NCBI GenBank assembly: GCA_945876435.1
Contig: CAMCOD010000014.1
Span: 1-48,945, forward strand
Reading direction: 5' to 3'
DNA length: 48,945 bases
DNA from: an uncultured Clostridia bacterium
Lineage (GTDB): Bacteria; Bacillota; Clostridia; Oscillospirales; Ruminococcaceae
Shown: in pieces, positions 1 to 8,892 of the stretch
How the letters are laid out: every line of letters starts with the position of its first letter
How positions within the stretch are numbered: position 1 is the stretch's first letter
The notes under the pieces: model-generated
What the model saw: only the letters and a program-made list of their open reading frames with translations
Database searches by the model: none
Told to the model about the DNA's origin: nothing
Program-made: the position numbers and the translations under genes

Positions 1-2
1 TG

Positions 3-59
3 CACCACGACGAAGGTGTTGACCTTGTTCCGGCAAACCTTGAGCTTTCAGCAATAGAA
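3..59 (+). pseudogene. 3'-truncated fragment of a ParA-family ATPase gene
   Basis: Frame 3 encodes HHDEGVDLVPANLELSAIE, which strongly resembles the internal ParA/Soj segment carried by Tn1549-like conjugative elements and Firmicutes plasmids (typically ...EGVDL-PANIELS..E.SLVNAMSRE). The similarity stops abruptly after codon 19, and the frame then runs into a terminator hairpin, so the rest of the gene is missing. Upstream sequence lies outside the window. It is either a remnant of an integrated element or a repeat-driven join at a contig edge. The match is from memory of the family and is short. Confidence 0.6.
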
Positions 60-70
60 AAATCATCACA

Positions 71-104
71 AAAGCCCGGAAAACCTTTTGGTTTTCCGGG
101 CTTT
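71..104 (+). terminator. Hairpin terminator after the parA scrap
   Basis: A 15-bp perfect stem (71-85 with 90-104) with a TTTT loop ends in CTTTC. The U-tract is short, so it may act in both directions or weakly. Confidence 0.6.
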
Positions 105-243
105 CTTGGCGCTGGGAGGGGAAATGACGGCGGAATACAGCTGTTTTGGGAAGATATCGCTGAAAAATGGAAGATACAACCACAAAAAAACACAAAATAT
201 CTCAGAAATTTATCAGGAAATACGCAAATTCTTAACAACTTAC

Positions 244-252
244 TGTTAGAAT
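244..252 (+). promoter_or_regulatory. Possible extended -10 promoter for ftsH
   Basis: TGTTAGAAT (TGN plus TAGAAT) lies about 120 bases before the ftsH start, with no convincing -35. The stretch 105-372 otherwise holds no recognisable gene. Weak call. Confidence 0.25.
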
Positions 253-372
253 AAGCATAGACGAAGCAGAGGATGCAGCCTGCGCTCTCCGCCAATCAAA
301 ATGGATCCTTCCGGCAGGGTGGAGAAGCGGGCTTGTGCTCCCGCTGAAAAAGAAAGAAAAGAAGGAATCTGC

Positions 373-2202
373 ATGAAAGAAGTGAAAAGTCCGAAAAAAC
401 CCTTGTTGTACTACTATGGGATCGTCCTGTTTGTCCTGTTTCTGTTCAATGTGATCGTGTCGCCGCTGCTGCTGCAGGGACAGGTGGTGGAGGTAGATTA
501 CGGTACCTTTCTGGATATGATCGAGGAGCAGAATATCGGCCAGGTCCAGATCGACGACTCCCAGATCACGTTTACCGATAAGGAAAACACAGCTATCTAC
601 AAAACCGGCACAATGAACGACCCCGGCCTGACAGAACGGCTGTGGCATTCGGGGGCCAAGTTCTCCAAAGACATTGAAAAAACCATGTCGCCTTTCCTGA
701 GTATTTTCCTGACCGTGTTTCTCCCCCTGCTGATCTTTGTGGGACTGGGACAGTATATGAGCAAGAAACTGATCGAACAGGCGGGAGGAAAAAACGCCAT
801 GTCCTTCGGCATGGGGAAAAGCAACGCCAAGGTTTATGTCCAGTCCACGGAGGGCATCCATTTCAGCGATGTGGCAGGTGAGGATGAAGCGAAAGAAAGC
901 CTGGCCGAAATTGTGGATTACCTCCACAACCCGGAAAAATACACGGCGGCAGGCGCTTCCATGCCGAAGGGCGTTCTGCTGGTAGGCCCTCCCGGCACCG
1001 GCAAAACCATGCTGGCCAAAGCTGTGGCAGGCGAGGCCAATGTGCCCTTCTTCTCCATGTCCGGTTCAGAGTTTGTGGAAATGTTTGTGGGCATGGGAGC
1101 TTCCAAAGTCCGGGATCTTTTCAAGCAGGCCAAGGAAAAGGCGCCTTGTATTGTGTTTATTGACGAGATCGACGCCATCGGCAAAAAGCGTGACGGGCAG
1201 TTGGGAGGCAACGATGAGCGGGAACAGACCCTCAACCAGCTTCTCACCGAAATGGACGGCTTTGAGGGGAATAACGGCGTCATTATTCTGGCCGCCACCA
1301 ACCGTCCGGAATCCTTGGATCCGGCTCTGACCCGTCCCGGCCGCTTTGACCGGCGGGTTCCGGTGGAACTGCCGGATCTGAAAGGGCGGGAAGCTATTTT
1401 GAAGGTCCACGCCAGAAAGATCAAGGCGGCGGAGGATGTGGATTTCCATACCATCGCCCGCATGGCCTCCGGCGCTTCCGGCGCTGAGTTGGCCAATATC
1501 ATCAATGAAGCGGCTCTGCGGGCGGTCCGCAACGGGCGCGTCACTGTGAACCAGGCGGATCTGGAAGAAAGCATCGAAGTGGTCATCGCCGGTTATCAGA
1601 AGAAGAATGCTCTGCTCTCCGATACCGAAAAGAAAGTTGTGGCCTACCATGAGATCGGCCACGCTATGGTGGCCGCGCTTCAAACCAACTCCGCTCCGGT
1701 CCAGAAGATCACCATTATCCCCCGTACTTCCGGCGCGCTGGGCTATACCATGCAGGTGGAACAGGCGGATAAGAATCTGCTGACCAAGGGCGAAATTGAG
1801 AATAAGATCGCGACCTTTACCGGCGGCCGTGCGGCGGAGGAAATCGCCTTCGGCGAGATCACCACCGGGGCTTCCAATGACATTGAACAGGCCACCAAGC
1901 TGGCCCGCGCCATGATCACCCGCTACGGCATGAGCGACGATTTTGACATGGTGGCAATGGAAACGGTGAATAACCAGTATTTGGGCGGAGACAGCTCTCT
2001 GGTCTGCTCCGCGGAGACGCAGAAAGAGATCGACCGGCAGGTGGTTGCCCTTGTAAAAGCGCAGCACGAAAAAGCAAAGCACATCCTGTCGGAAAACCGT
2101 GCCAAACTGGATGAACTGGCCACTTTTCTGTATGAAAAGGAGACGATCACTGGGGATGAATTTATGGAAATCTTGAACCAAAAAGGCGGTGAAACAGCAT
2201 GA
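373..2202 (+). CDS. ftsH: ATP-dependent zinc metalloprotease FtsH
   Basis: Membrane-anchored AAA+ protease that degrades misfolded or regulatory membrane and cytosolic proteins. The 609-residue product has two N-terminal membrane segments (about 12-36 and 107-126) flanking an external domain. These are followed by Walker A GPPGTGKT (205-212), Walker B IVFIDE (about 260-265), the second region of homology TRPGRFD, the zinc motif HEIGH (426-430) and a further Asp ligand in TTGASNDIE (about 503). Length is normal for the family. ATG 373 is chosen because an AAGGAA ribosome site precedes it; an in-frame ATG at 301 would add 24 unlikely hydrophilic residues. The stop overlaps the next start by four bases, so translation is probably coupled. 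Clostridia often carry more than one FtsH; whether this is the main copy cannot be seen here. Confidence 0.95.
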   Translation: MKEVKSPKKPLLYYYGIVLFVLFLFNVIVSPLLLQGQVVEVDYGTFLDMIEEQNIGQVQIDDSQITFTDKENTAIYKTGTMNDPGLTERLWHSGAKFSKDIEKTMSPFLSIFLTVFLPLLIFVGLGQYMSKKLIEQAGGKNAMSFGMGKSNAKVYVQSTEGIHFSDVAGEDEAKESLAEIVDYLHNPEKYTAAGASMPKGVLLVGPPGTGKTMLAKAVAGEANVPFFSMSGSEFVEMFVGMGASKVRDLFKQAKEKAPCIVFIDEIDAIGKKRDGQLGGNDEREQTLNQLLTEMDGFEGNNGVIILAATNRPESLDPALTRPGRFDRRVPVELPDLKGREAILKVHARKIKAAEDVDFHTIARMASGASGAELANIINEAALRAVRNGRVTVNQADLEESIEVVIAGYQKKNALLSDTEKKVVAYHEIGHAMVAALQTNSAPVQKITIIPRTSGALGYTMQVEQADKNLLTKGEIENKIATFTGGRAAEEIAFGEITTGASNDIEQATKLARAMITRYGMSDDFDMVAMETVNNQYLGGDSSLVCSAETQKEIDRQVVALVKAQHEKAKHILSENRAKLDELATFLYEKETITGDEFMEILNQKGGETA

Positions 2203-2741
2203 GAAAGCGTTCTGGCTTTGGATGGCTTGAATTTGTGATCGGTGTGCTGTTGATCGTGATGGGCGTGTTTACCTTCCTCCGTCCCAACAGCGCCATGACA
2301 GTGGTTGTGGTCGTCTATGGACTGATCGCTGTTCTGACCGGCGTATCCGATATTGTGTTCTACACAAAGATGGAGAGGCACACCGGTTTTGGACCGACGA
2401 TTTCCCTGATTTCCGGAATTTTAAGCGTTATGGCAGGCGTGATGCTGGTGGTATATCCAAACGCCGGAAAATGGATCATGTCCCTGTTGTTCCCCATCTG
2501 GTTTATCGCGCACTGCATATCCCGCCTGTCTCATCTGAACGTGGTGCGTTTCCTGGCGGGCAATGTCATCTATTATTTTTCTCTGATCATGAATGTGATC
2601 GGCCTGATCCTTGGTATTTTCATGCTGATTCAGCCTGTTGTTACCTTGCTGACCTTCGGGCACATTATCGGCCTGTATTTGATCCTGTTGGGTGTTGATA
2701 ATATCGCCATGGCAGTGAGCCAAATGGGATCCAAATGGTAA
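2199..2741 (+). CDS. DUF308/HdeD-like membrane protein
   Basis: A 180-residue, very hydrophobic protein with about six membrane segments arranged as paired repeats, starting with a GWLEFVIGVLLIVMGVFTF motif. This is the DUF308/HdeD fold, best known from the E. coli acid-resistance membrane protein HdeD; the molecular function of Firmicutes members is unknown. The ATG overlaps the ftsH stop as ATGA, implying translational coupling. This suggests it could be a partner, regulator or substrate of the membrane protease, which is inference only. Confidence 0.85.
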   Translation: MRKRSGFGWLEFVIGVLLIVMGVFTFLRPNSAMTVVVVVYGLIAVLTGVSDIVFYTKMERHTGFGPTISLISGILSVMAGVMLVVYPNAGKWIMSLLFPIWFIAHCISRLSHLNVVRFLAGNVIYYFSLIMNVIGLILGIFMLIQPVVTLLTFGHIIGLYLILLGVDNIAMAVSQMGSKW

Positions 2742-2782
2742 GAAAGCTTTACCCCGGAATAATTCGCACAGAACAAACAGCC

Positions 2783-2807
2783 AGGGCCGCCGGAAAATGG
2801 CGGCCCT
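2783..2807 (+). terminator. Terminator of the ftsH operon
   Basis: AGGGCCGCC (2783-2791) pairs with GGCGGCCCT (2799-2807) across a 7-base loop. The U-rich run only comes some 17 bases later (TTTTTT near 2824), so termination may be imperfect. Confidence 0.6.
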
Positions 2808-2926
2808 GTGCTTGTATTCGGGCGGTTTTTTGGGGGGCACATTCCGCCTTTTCCGGCTTTTTTCGGTGATAACTTACCTGAAAAGGCAGAAAGCAGAAAA
2901 GTTTTCGTCCCTTGCGCGACGAACCC

Positions 2927-2954
2927 TTGACAAATTGCGCAAAGGTGCTACAAT
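2927..2954 (+). promoter_or_regulatory. Promoter of the cobalamin operon
   Basis: TTGACA (2927-2932), a 16-base spacer and TACAAT (2949-2954) preceded by TGC. It lies about 25 bases before the riboswitch aptamer, the expected arrangement for a leader RNA. Confidence 0.8.
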
Positions 2955-2976
2955 ATAGGACAGAAAATTCCATACG

Positions 2977-3181
2977 CTTCAAGTGTTTCACAGGCTTGCC
3001 TGTGAAAAGAATAGACAACCGGGTGAAAATCCCGGACGGTACCGCCGCTGTAAGCGCTGAGACCAATGCTTGTTGACGAGAGTCAGTCACTGGGAAACTG
3101 GGAAGGCAGAGCATTGGACGCGAGGGAAGAATTTCGAGTTCCTCTTCCCCGGAAAGCGTAAGTCAGAAGACCTGCTTGAAG
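2977..3181 (+). promoter_or_regulatory. Cobalamin (adenosylcobalamin-type) riboswitch aptamer
   Basis: The leader carries the conserved landmarks of the class. P1 is closed by CTTCAAG (2977-2983) with CTTGAAG (3175-3181). The core CCGGGTGAAAATCCCGGACGG followed by CCGCCGCTGTAAGC lies at about 3018-3055. A GTCAGTCACTGGGAAACTGG segment is at about 3082-3101, and the B12 box AGTCAGAAGACCTGC ends at 3175. Together with the downstream terminator, ligand binding is expected to turn off transcription of btuFCD and, by read-through, the cbi genes. Confidence 0.95.
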
Positions 3182-3238
3182 AGTCCCTTTTCCTACGGAG
3201 CCATGGGAACAGAGGGAATCTTTTGTTGCGGAAAGACG

Positions 3239-3271
3239 GCCGCGGCAGCGATAAGCTGCCGCGGCTTTTTT
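3239..3271 (+). terminator. Riboswitch expression-platform terminator
   Basis: An 11-bp GC-rich perfect stem (3239-3249 with 3255-3265), a GATAA loop and six T residues. It lies between the B12 aptamer and the first gene, so it is the likely regulated terminator. Confidence 0.88.
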
Positions 3272-3386
3272 GTTTGTCCGCAGCCTCCTGAAGCGCCGGT
3301 TTTTTCTGAAAAACATTATTTCGCCTGCTCTCGCCGCTTTTTTCTCTCTCAAAAGCCGGGGCAGGCGAAAAGGAGGACAAAAAATC

Positions 3387-4598
3387 ATGAAAATAACCCC
3401 GAAAAAACTGCTCAGCGGGCTGCTGGCGCTGGCAATGCTGGCCAGCTTCGCCGCCTGCGACAGCAAAAAAACACAGGAGGCTGCCAATACACAGTCGGAG
3501 AACACCCAGACCCAGACCGAGACACAGACCCCGGCGGAGCCGGCTGATGAGGATGTGGACGGAGAGCTGATCCTGGATCATGAGGCCCAGCTGGAATATG
3601 CCACCGGTTTTACCCTCAATTACTACAAGGGCGGCTACAAAACCTTCACCGTATCCAGCGATGAGGAGCATGAGTTCCTGCTGGTTCCGGAAGGGAAGAG
3701 TGTTCCGGCTGACTTGGCGGAACATGTTGTGGTTCTTCAGCAGCCCATCGACAAAATGACCTTCAACAGCACCGGCATGATGTCCATTGTGGATGCCATC
3801 GGCGGTCTGGACCATGTTGCTACCGTCGGCACCGACGCGGACGGCTGGTACATTGAAAACATCAAAAAGGCCGTGGAGGAGGGCAGCATCCAATATTCCG
3901 GCAGCTACAAGGATCCGGATTATGAGCTGCTTCTCTCCGAGGGTGTGCAGCTTGTTGTGGATACCACCATGCTGAACAACAACCCGGAAGTTGTGGAAAA
4001 ATACGGCGAGCTGAACATTCCGGTGATCGTGGAGCAGTCCTCCAAGGAGAGCCACCCTCTGGGCCGTGTGGAATGGGTGAAGCTGCTGGCTGCCATCATG
4101 AATCTGGACGAGGAGGCCGAAACCTACTTCGCCCAGCAGATCGCCAAGGTGGAAGCAGTTCAGAACGGGGAAAAATGCGGCAAAACCGTTGCCATGTTCT
4201 TTATGAGCTCTGACGGCGCCACCATCTACGCCCGCAACGGCGGCGACTATATGGCCAATATGATCGGCATGGCCGGCGGCGATTACATTCTGGCGGACAT
4301 GAACCCGGATAAGACCGGCAACTCCAAAATGTCTATGGAGGATCTTTACGCTGCCTGCGGTGAGGCGGATGTGATCTTCTATCTTTCCTATAGCGACGTG
4401 TTCACCACCAAAGAGGAAATGATCGCCTTCGACCCGATTTTTGCCGACTTTAAGGCGGTGCAGGAGGGCAATGTATACCTGACCTCTGATTCCTTCACCC
4501 AGTCCACCGCTGCCATCGCTACCATTATCGAAAACATGCACACCGTCCTCAACGACAGCACCGTGACAGAGACGGATACCCTGATCAAGCTGGGTTAA
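3387..4598 (+). CDS. btuF: Corrinoid/iron-complex ABC transporter substrate-binding lipoprotein (BtuF-like)
   Basis: Surface lipoprotein that captures a metal chelate, here probably cobalamin or a precursor, for the adjacent permease. The 403-residue product has a signal peptide with a lipobox ending in FAAC (Cys24). An acidic, Gln/Thr-rich linker (about 25-55) precedes a class III binding fold (PF01497-type) with IVDAIGGLDHVATVG near the start and repeated LLSEGVQLVV-type strands. ATG 3387 is chosen for its AGGAGG site 10 bases upstream and the signal peptide; a longer reading from 3270 would run through the terminator. Placement directly under a B12 riboswitch supports corrinoid rather than siderophore, although the fold alone does not distinguish them. 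Confidence 0.88.
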   Translation: MKITPKKLLSGLLALAMLASFAACDSKKTQEAANTQSENTQTQTETQTPAEPADEDVDGELILDHEAQLEYATGFTLNYYKGGYKTFTVSSDEEHEFLLVPEGKSVPADLAEHVVVLQQPIDKMTFNSTGMMSIVDAIGGLDHVATVGTDADGWYIENIKKAVEEGSIQYSGSYKDPDYELLLSEGVQLVVDTTMLNNNPEVVEKYGELNIPVIVEQSSKESHPLGRVEWVKLLAAIMNLDEEAETYFAQQIAKVEAVQNGEKCGKTVAMFFMSSDGATIYARNGGDYMANMIGMAGGDYILADMNPDKTGNSKMSMEDLYAACGEADVIFYLSYSDVFTTKEEMIAFDPIFADFKAVQEGNVYLTSDSFTQSTAAIATIIENMHTVLNDSTVTETDTLIKLG

Positions 4599-4631
4599 GC
4601 TTGCGGGAACACTTGGGAAAGGAAGAATGAC

Positions 4632-5666
4632 ATGAAGAAGGAAAAGCTGGCTTGGCTGCTGCGCTGCCAGTTGGTGCTTTTTGGACTGGCTTTCCTTATC
4701 TGTGCCGGTATTGTTCTCAGTGTCAACACCGGTACGGTGGATATTTCGCCCATTGAGGTATTCCGCATCATCTTTCTGCGCGGCGGAGCCGGCACGCTGG
4801 AAAGCAACGTGATCTGGAAGATCCGTCTGCCCCGTCTGCTGACTGCCGCTGTACTGGGCGGAGCCCTGTCCGTATCCGGTTTTCTGCTTCAAACCTTTTT
4901 CCGCAACCCCATCGCGGGGCCTTTTGTGCTGGGAATCTCCTCCGGGGCCAAAATGTGCGTGGGTTTTGTGATCATTTTTGTTGTAGGCTCCTACGGAAGG
5001 ATCTCCAACTGGGTTATGGTGCTGGCGGCTTTCGCCGGATCCATGCTGATCACCGGCTTTGTGCTGATTTTTGCGGGAAAAGCGAAAAATATGTCCATGC
5101 TGCTGGTCATCGGCATCATGGTGGGCTATATCTGCTCGGCGATCACCGATTTCTGTGTGGCTTTTGCCAAAGATAACGAGATCGCAAACCTGACCTCCTG
5201 GTCCATGGGCAGCTTTTCCGGCGCGGCCTGGGACGATTTGGGCGTGATCTGCATCGTTGTGGGCGTTTCTCTGCTGGCGGCTATGCTGATTTCCAAGCCC
5301 ATGGACGCTTACCAGCTTGGAGAGGGCTACGCCAAGAGCATGGGCATCAACATCAAGCTGTTCCGCGCCCTGCTGATCCTTCTTTCCAGTATTCTGTCCG
5401 CCTGTGTCACCGCCTTTGCCGGGCCGATTTCATTTGTAGGCATTGCGGTTCCCCAAATCGCCAAGGGGCTGATGGGGACCTCAAAGCCGCTGATCATCAT
5501 TCCCACCAGCTTCCTCTGCGGAGCGGTGTTCTGTATCTTCTGTGATCTGATCGCAAGAACGGCCTTCGCGCCAATGGAACTGGCCATCGGCACCGTTACC
5601 TCCTTCTTCGGTGCGCCGGTGGTCATCAGCCTGATGCTGAAGCGCAATTTCCGCAAACAGCAGTAG
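4632..5666 (+). CDS. btuC: FecCD-family ABC permease for corrinoids (BtuC-like)
   Basis: Inner-membrane permease of the B12/iron-complex importer, expected to work as a homodimer. The 344 residues hold about ten membrane segments. The family signatures GPFVLGISSGAKM and GPISFVGIAVPQIAKGL (the ATPase-coupling region) are present, and length is typical. It starts 33 bases after btuF behind an AAGGAAG site and is followed after 16 bases by the ATPase gene, so the three form one transcription unit under the riboswitch. Substrate is assigned from context. Confidence 0.9.
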   Translation: MKKEKLAWLLRCQLVLFGLAFLICAGIVLSVNTGTVDISPIEVFRIIFLRGGAGTLESNVIWKIRLPRLLTAAVLGGALSVSGFLLQTFFRNPIAGPFVLGISSGAKMCVGFVIIFVVGSYGRISNWVMVLAAFAGSMLITGFVLIFAGKAKNMSMLLVIGIMVGYICSAITDFCVAFAKDNEIANLTSWSMGSFSGAAWDDLGVICIVVGVSLLAAMLISKPMDAYQLGEGYAKSMGINIKLFRALLILLSSILSACVTAFAGPISFVGIAVPQIAKGLMGTSKPLIIIPTSFLCGAVFCIFCDLIARTAFAPMELAIGTVTSFFGAPVVISLMLKRNFRKQQ

Positions 5667-5682
5667 GAGGGAATGGATTTTT

Positions 5683-6807
5683 ATGTATTTTGAAACCAAT
5701 GATCTGGCGGTAGGCTATAGAGGACGGGCGCTGATCTCCGGCATCAACCTGTCGGTGGAGCGGGGCAGGATTCTGACCCTGATCGGCCCCAACGGCGCCG
5801 GCAAATCCACCATTCTGAAAACCATCACCCGTCATCTGGAACAGATCGCCGGGGTGGTTGCCATTGACAACAGCAATATTTTTACCTGGAGCAACAAACA
5901 ACTGGCCAAGCGCCTGTCTGTCATGCTGACGGAGCGGGTGGATCCGGAGCTGATGACCTGCCGGCAGGTGGTGGCCATGGGCCGCTATCCCTATACCAAT
6001 TATTTCGGCAGGCTGACCCCGGAGGATGAAGCGGTGGTGGATGAGGCGCTGGGCCTTGTGCGGGCCACGGAGCTGGGGGATTGTCCCTTCTCCGACATCA
6101 GCGACGGCCAGCGCCAGCGCATCCTGCTGGCCCGCGCCATCTGCCAACAGCCGGAGATCATTGTTTTGGACGAGCCGACCTCCTATTTGGATATCCGCCA
6201 CAAAATTGAGCTGCTGGATATTCTGCGGAAAATGGCGGTGGAAAAGCAGGTAGCGGTGGTTATGTCCCTTCACGAGCTGGATCTGGCGGCAAAGGTCTCC
6301 GACCAGATCATCTGCGTCAAGGGCGACCGCATCGCTCTGTCCGGTACGCCGGAGGAGGTCTTTCAGGATCAGCGGATCAATGCGCTGTATGAGCTGGAAA
6401 ACGGCTTCTTCAATGCCCTTTTGGGCAGTGTGGAGCTGGCCCGTCCCAAAGGCGGGCCGCAGTATTTCCTGCTGGCGGGAGCCGGCAGAGGGATCCCGCT
6501 GTACCGGGAGCTGCAAAAGCAGGGGACCGCATTCTCCACCGGAATCCTCTTCCAAAATGACGTGGATTATCAGGTGGCCAAGGCTCTGGCCGGGGAAATT
6601 ATCGACGTGCCGGCGTTTTCATTGATTGACGATGGGATCATTGCTCAGGCCAAGGCCGCCATTGACCGGACAAAGGTTCTTGTGGATGCGGGGACCCCCA
6701 TCGGAGCCCAGAACGCCTGCTACCGGCAGCTGCTGGACTACGCTGCGGAGCAAAAAATAGAACGCTTAAGCGGGGAAGAACTGCTGAAACGCTTGCGGCA
6801 GGCCTGA
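5683..6807 (+). CDS. btuD: Corrinoid ABC transporter ATPase (BtuD-like) with C-terminal extension
   Basis: Cytoplasmic ATPase powering the btuFC importer. The 374 residues comprise a normal ABC domain (about 1-245) and an extra Rossmann-like tail of about 125 residues. The ABC domain has Walker A GPNGAGKST (35-43), a signature written ISDGQRQR instead of LSGGQ (Ser140 onward), Walker B IIVLDEP with Asp163-Glu164, and an H-loop in MSLHELD. The tail contains a glycine-rich FLLAGAGRGIPL turn and a GILFQNDVDYQVAKALAGE segment. I recall similar tails on some archaeal BtuD proteins, function unknown. ATG 5683 follows TAGGAGGG; the closer ATG at 5673 is out of frame. A strong terminator hairpin follows the gene. 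Confidence 0.88.
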   Translation: MYFETNDLAVGYRGRALISGINLSVERGRILTLIGPNGAGKSTILKTITRHLEQIAGVVAIDNSNIFTWSNKQLAKRLSVMLTERVDPELMTCRQVVAMGRYPYTNYFGRLTPEDEAVVDEALGLVRATELGDCPFSDISDGQRQRILLARAICQQPEIIVLDEPTSYLDIRHKIELLDILRKMAVEKQVAVVMSLHELDLAAKVSDQIICVKGDRIALSGTPEEVFQDQRINALYELENGFFNALLGSVELARPKGGPQYFLLAGAGRGIPLYRELQKQGTAFSTGILFQNDVDYQVAKALAGEIIDVPAFSLIDDGIIAQAKAAIDRTKVLVDAGTPIGAQNACYRQLLDYAAEQKIERLSGEELLKRLRQA

Positions 6808-6823
6808 AGCGAAGACGAAGGTC

Positions 6824-6851
6824 AGCGGCGGAGAAAACTCCGCCGCTTTTT
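6824..6851 (+). terminator. Internal terminator between btuD and cbiA
   Basis: AGCGGCGGAG (6824-6833), an AAAA loop, CTCCGCCGCT (6838-6847) and a T-tract to 6851. Only about 30 bases separate it from cbiA and no promoter is visible there. The cbi genes therefore probably rely on read-through, which would lower their expression relative to the importer. Confidence 0.8.
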
Positions 6852-6882
6852 CCGCTGTTTCTCCCAGGAAAGGGGACTTACC

Positions 6883-8274
6883 ATGACGGAAGATACAAAA
6901 AAAACAGAGTGTTTGGAGACGCGGCAGGCGCCCCGCGTCCTGATCGCAGGCAGCAACAGCGGCTGCGGAAAAACGACAGTCACCTGCGCCATTCTGCAGG
7001 CGCTGTGCCGGCGGGGGAAGAAGCTGGCGGCCTTTAAATGCGGCCCGGATTACATTGACCCTATGTTCCACAGCCGCATCACCGGCGGGAAAAGCGCCAA
7101 CCTTGACCTGTTTTTCTTTGATGAAAACAGTCTGCGGGCTTTGCTGGCGAAAAATTCCGCCGGCTGTGATCTGTCGGTAATCGAGGGAGTGATGGGTTTT
7201 TACGATGGTATGGGCCTGACTTCCCCAAAAGCCAGCAGCTACGAGGTGGCAAAGGCCGCCGACTGCCCAGTGGTTTTGGTGGTCAACGCCAAAGGCCTGT
7301 CGCTGTCGCTGCTGGCGGTGATCCAGGGCTTTCTGACCCTTTATCCCGACCATCATATTCAGGGCGTTATTCTCAACAACTGCGGCGAGATGACCTATCC
7401 GGCGCTGGCAAAGGCCATCCATGAGCACTTTGGCGGCAGGGTGAAGCCTCTGGGCTATCTGCCCAAGCTGCCGGACTGCTCGCTGGAAAGCCGCCATCTG
7501 GGACTGGTCACAGCCGCCGAGGTGGAGGATCTGCAGGAAAAGCTGGAGCTTCTGGGGGAACAGGCGGAAAAAACCATCGACCTGGACGGCCTGCTGGAGC
7601 TGGCGCAGACGGCGCCGCAGCTGCGCTGCCGCCCCTTTTCCATTCCCAAACGGGAGCCGGTGCGCATAGCGGTGGCAAAAGACAAGGCCTTCTGCTTCTA
7701 CTATGGGGACAATCTGGATTTTCTGCGGGAAATGGGCGGGGAGCTGGTGGAATTCAGCCCTCTTTCCGATGAAAAACTGCCGGAAAACATCCAGGGACTT
7801 TATCTGGGTGGCGGTTATCCGGAGCTTTACGCCCCGCAGCTGGAGGAAAACCGCTCCATGCGCGCCAGCATCCGCCAGGCGCTGGAGAGAAAGCTGCCCT
7901 GCATCGCCGAATGCGGCGGTTTTATGTACCTGACCCGGGAAATTGCCGGTCATGCGATGGTTGGCTTCCTGCCGGGAAGCTGTTTTGACGCCGGAAAACT
8001 GCGGCGCTTCGGTTATGTGACCCTGCGGGCCAAGGCGGACAACATGCTCTGCCGGGCAGGGGAGGAGATCCGGGGACATGAGTTCCACCGCTGGGACTGT
8101 GAAGCCTGCGGCAGCGGTTTTACCGCGGAGAAAAGCACTGGGCGAAGCTGGGACTGCGTCCACAGCAGCGATACCCTCTACGCCGGCTATCCCCATTTTC
8201 ATTTTTACGCCAATCCGGCCTTCGCCGAAGGCTTTTATTCCGCTTGTCTGAAGGAGAAAAAGAACAATGCTTGA
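6883..8274 (+). CDS. cbiA: Cobyrinate a,c-diamide synthase
   Basis: Amidates the a and c side chains of cobyrinate using ATP and glutamine, a late corrin-ring step. The 463 residues have an N-terminal dethiobiotin-synthetase-like P-loop (IAGSNSGCGKTT, about 21-32), a KCGPDYIDPMFH motif and a C-terminal class I glutamine amidotransferase-like domain with the nucleophile in ECGGFMYL (Cys344). Length is usual for CbiA. ATG 6883 follows GGAAAGGGGA. It overlaps cbiC by eight bases and heads the biosynthetic half of the riboswitch-linked operon. Confidence 0.95.
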   Translation: MTEDTKKTECLETRQAPRVLIAGSNSGCGKTTVTCAILQALCRRGKKLAAFKCGPDYIDPMFHSRITGGKSANLDLFFFDENSLRALLAKNSAGCDLSVIEGVMGFYDGMGLTSPKASSYEVAKAADCPVVLVVNAKGLSLSLLAVIQGFLTLYPDHHIQGVILNNCGEMTYPALAKAIHEHFGGRVKPLGYLPKLPDCSLESRHLGLVTAAEVEDLQEKLELLGEQAEKTIDLDGLLELAQTAPQLRCRPFSIPKREPVRIAVAKDKAFCFYYGDNLDFLREMGGELVEFSPLSDEKLPENIQGLYLGGGYPELYAPQLEENRSMRASIRQALERKLPCIAECGGFMYLTREIAGHAMVGFLPGSCFDAGKLRRFGYVTLRAKADNMLCRAGEEIRGHEFHRWDCEACGSGFTAEKSTGRSWDCVHSSDTLYAGYPHFHFYANPAFAEGFYSACLKEKKNNA

Positions 8275-8890
8275 AATCATTAAACCCATGGAGATCGAAA
8301 AACGCAGCTTTGCGATCATTACGGAGCTGCTGGGGGACAAACAGCCTTCCCCGGAAAACGAAGCGGTGGTAAAACGGGTCATCCACACCACTGCCGACTT
8401 TGACTATGCTGACAACCTGATTTTTTCGGAAGGAGCCGTGGCGAAAGGCATAGAAGCTCTGCGAAACGGCTGTGATATTGTTACCGACACCAAAATGGCC
8501 CTGGCCGGTATCAACAAAACCATTCTGACCAAGCTGGGCGGAACGGCCCACTGCTTTATTTCCGATGAGGATGTAGCTGCCGAAGCGAAAGAGCGGGGCG
8601 TGACCCGGGCGCTGGTGTCGATGGAAAAAGCAGCCAAGCTGGAAAAGCCCTGCATTTTCGCCATCGGAAACGCGCCCACGGCCCTTGTGTCCCTGAAGGA
8701 GCTGATGGAGGCGGGAAAACTGCGTCCGGCTCTCATCATCGGCGTTCCGGTGGGCTTTGTCAATGTGGTGGAAAGCAAGGAGCTGATCCTGCAAAGCGCT
8801 GTGCCCCATATTGTGGCCCGGGGAAGGAAGGGCGGCAGCAATGTTGCCGCCGCCATCTGCAACGCTCTGCTGTATCAGATCCTGCGATAG
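8267..8890 (+). CDS. cbiC: Cobalt-precorrin-8 methylmutase
   Basis: Moves the C11 methyl group to C12 to give cobyrinate. The 207-residue protein carries the family's catalytic histidine in RVIHTTADFDYADNL (His40) and the conserved GNAPTAL and GVPVGFVNVVESKE segments. It overlaps cbiA by eight bases and ends two bases before cbiD, so the genes are co-translated. A normal-length, intact CbiC. Confidence 0.95.
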   Translation: MLEIIKPMEIEKRSFAIITELLGDKQPSPENEAVVKRVIHTTADFDYADNLIFSEGAVAKGIEALRNGCDIVTDTKMALAGINKTILTKLGGTAHCFISDEDVAAEAKERGVTRALVSMEKAAKLEKPCIFAIGNAPTALVSLKELMEAGKLRPALIIGVPVGFVNVVESKELILQSAVPHIVARGRKGGSNVAAAICNALLYQILR

Positions 8891-8892
8891 CT

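Noticed and set aside
57-250. Continuation of the parA frame past base 59
   Set aside because: The residues after position 59 match no ParA sequence and the DNA forms a terminator stem, so the downstream codons are not treated as coding.
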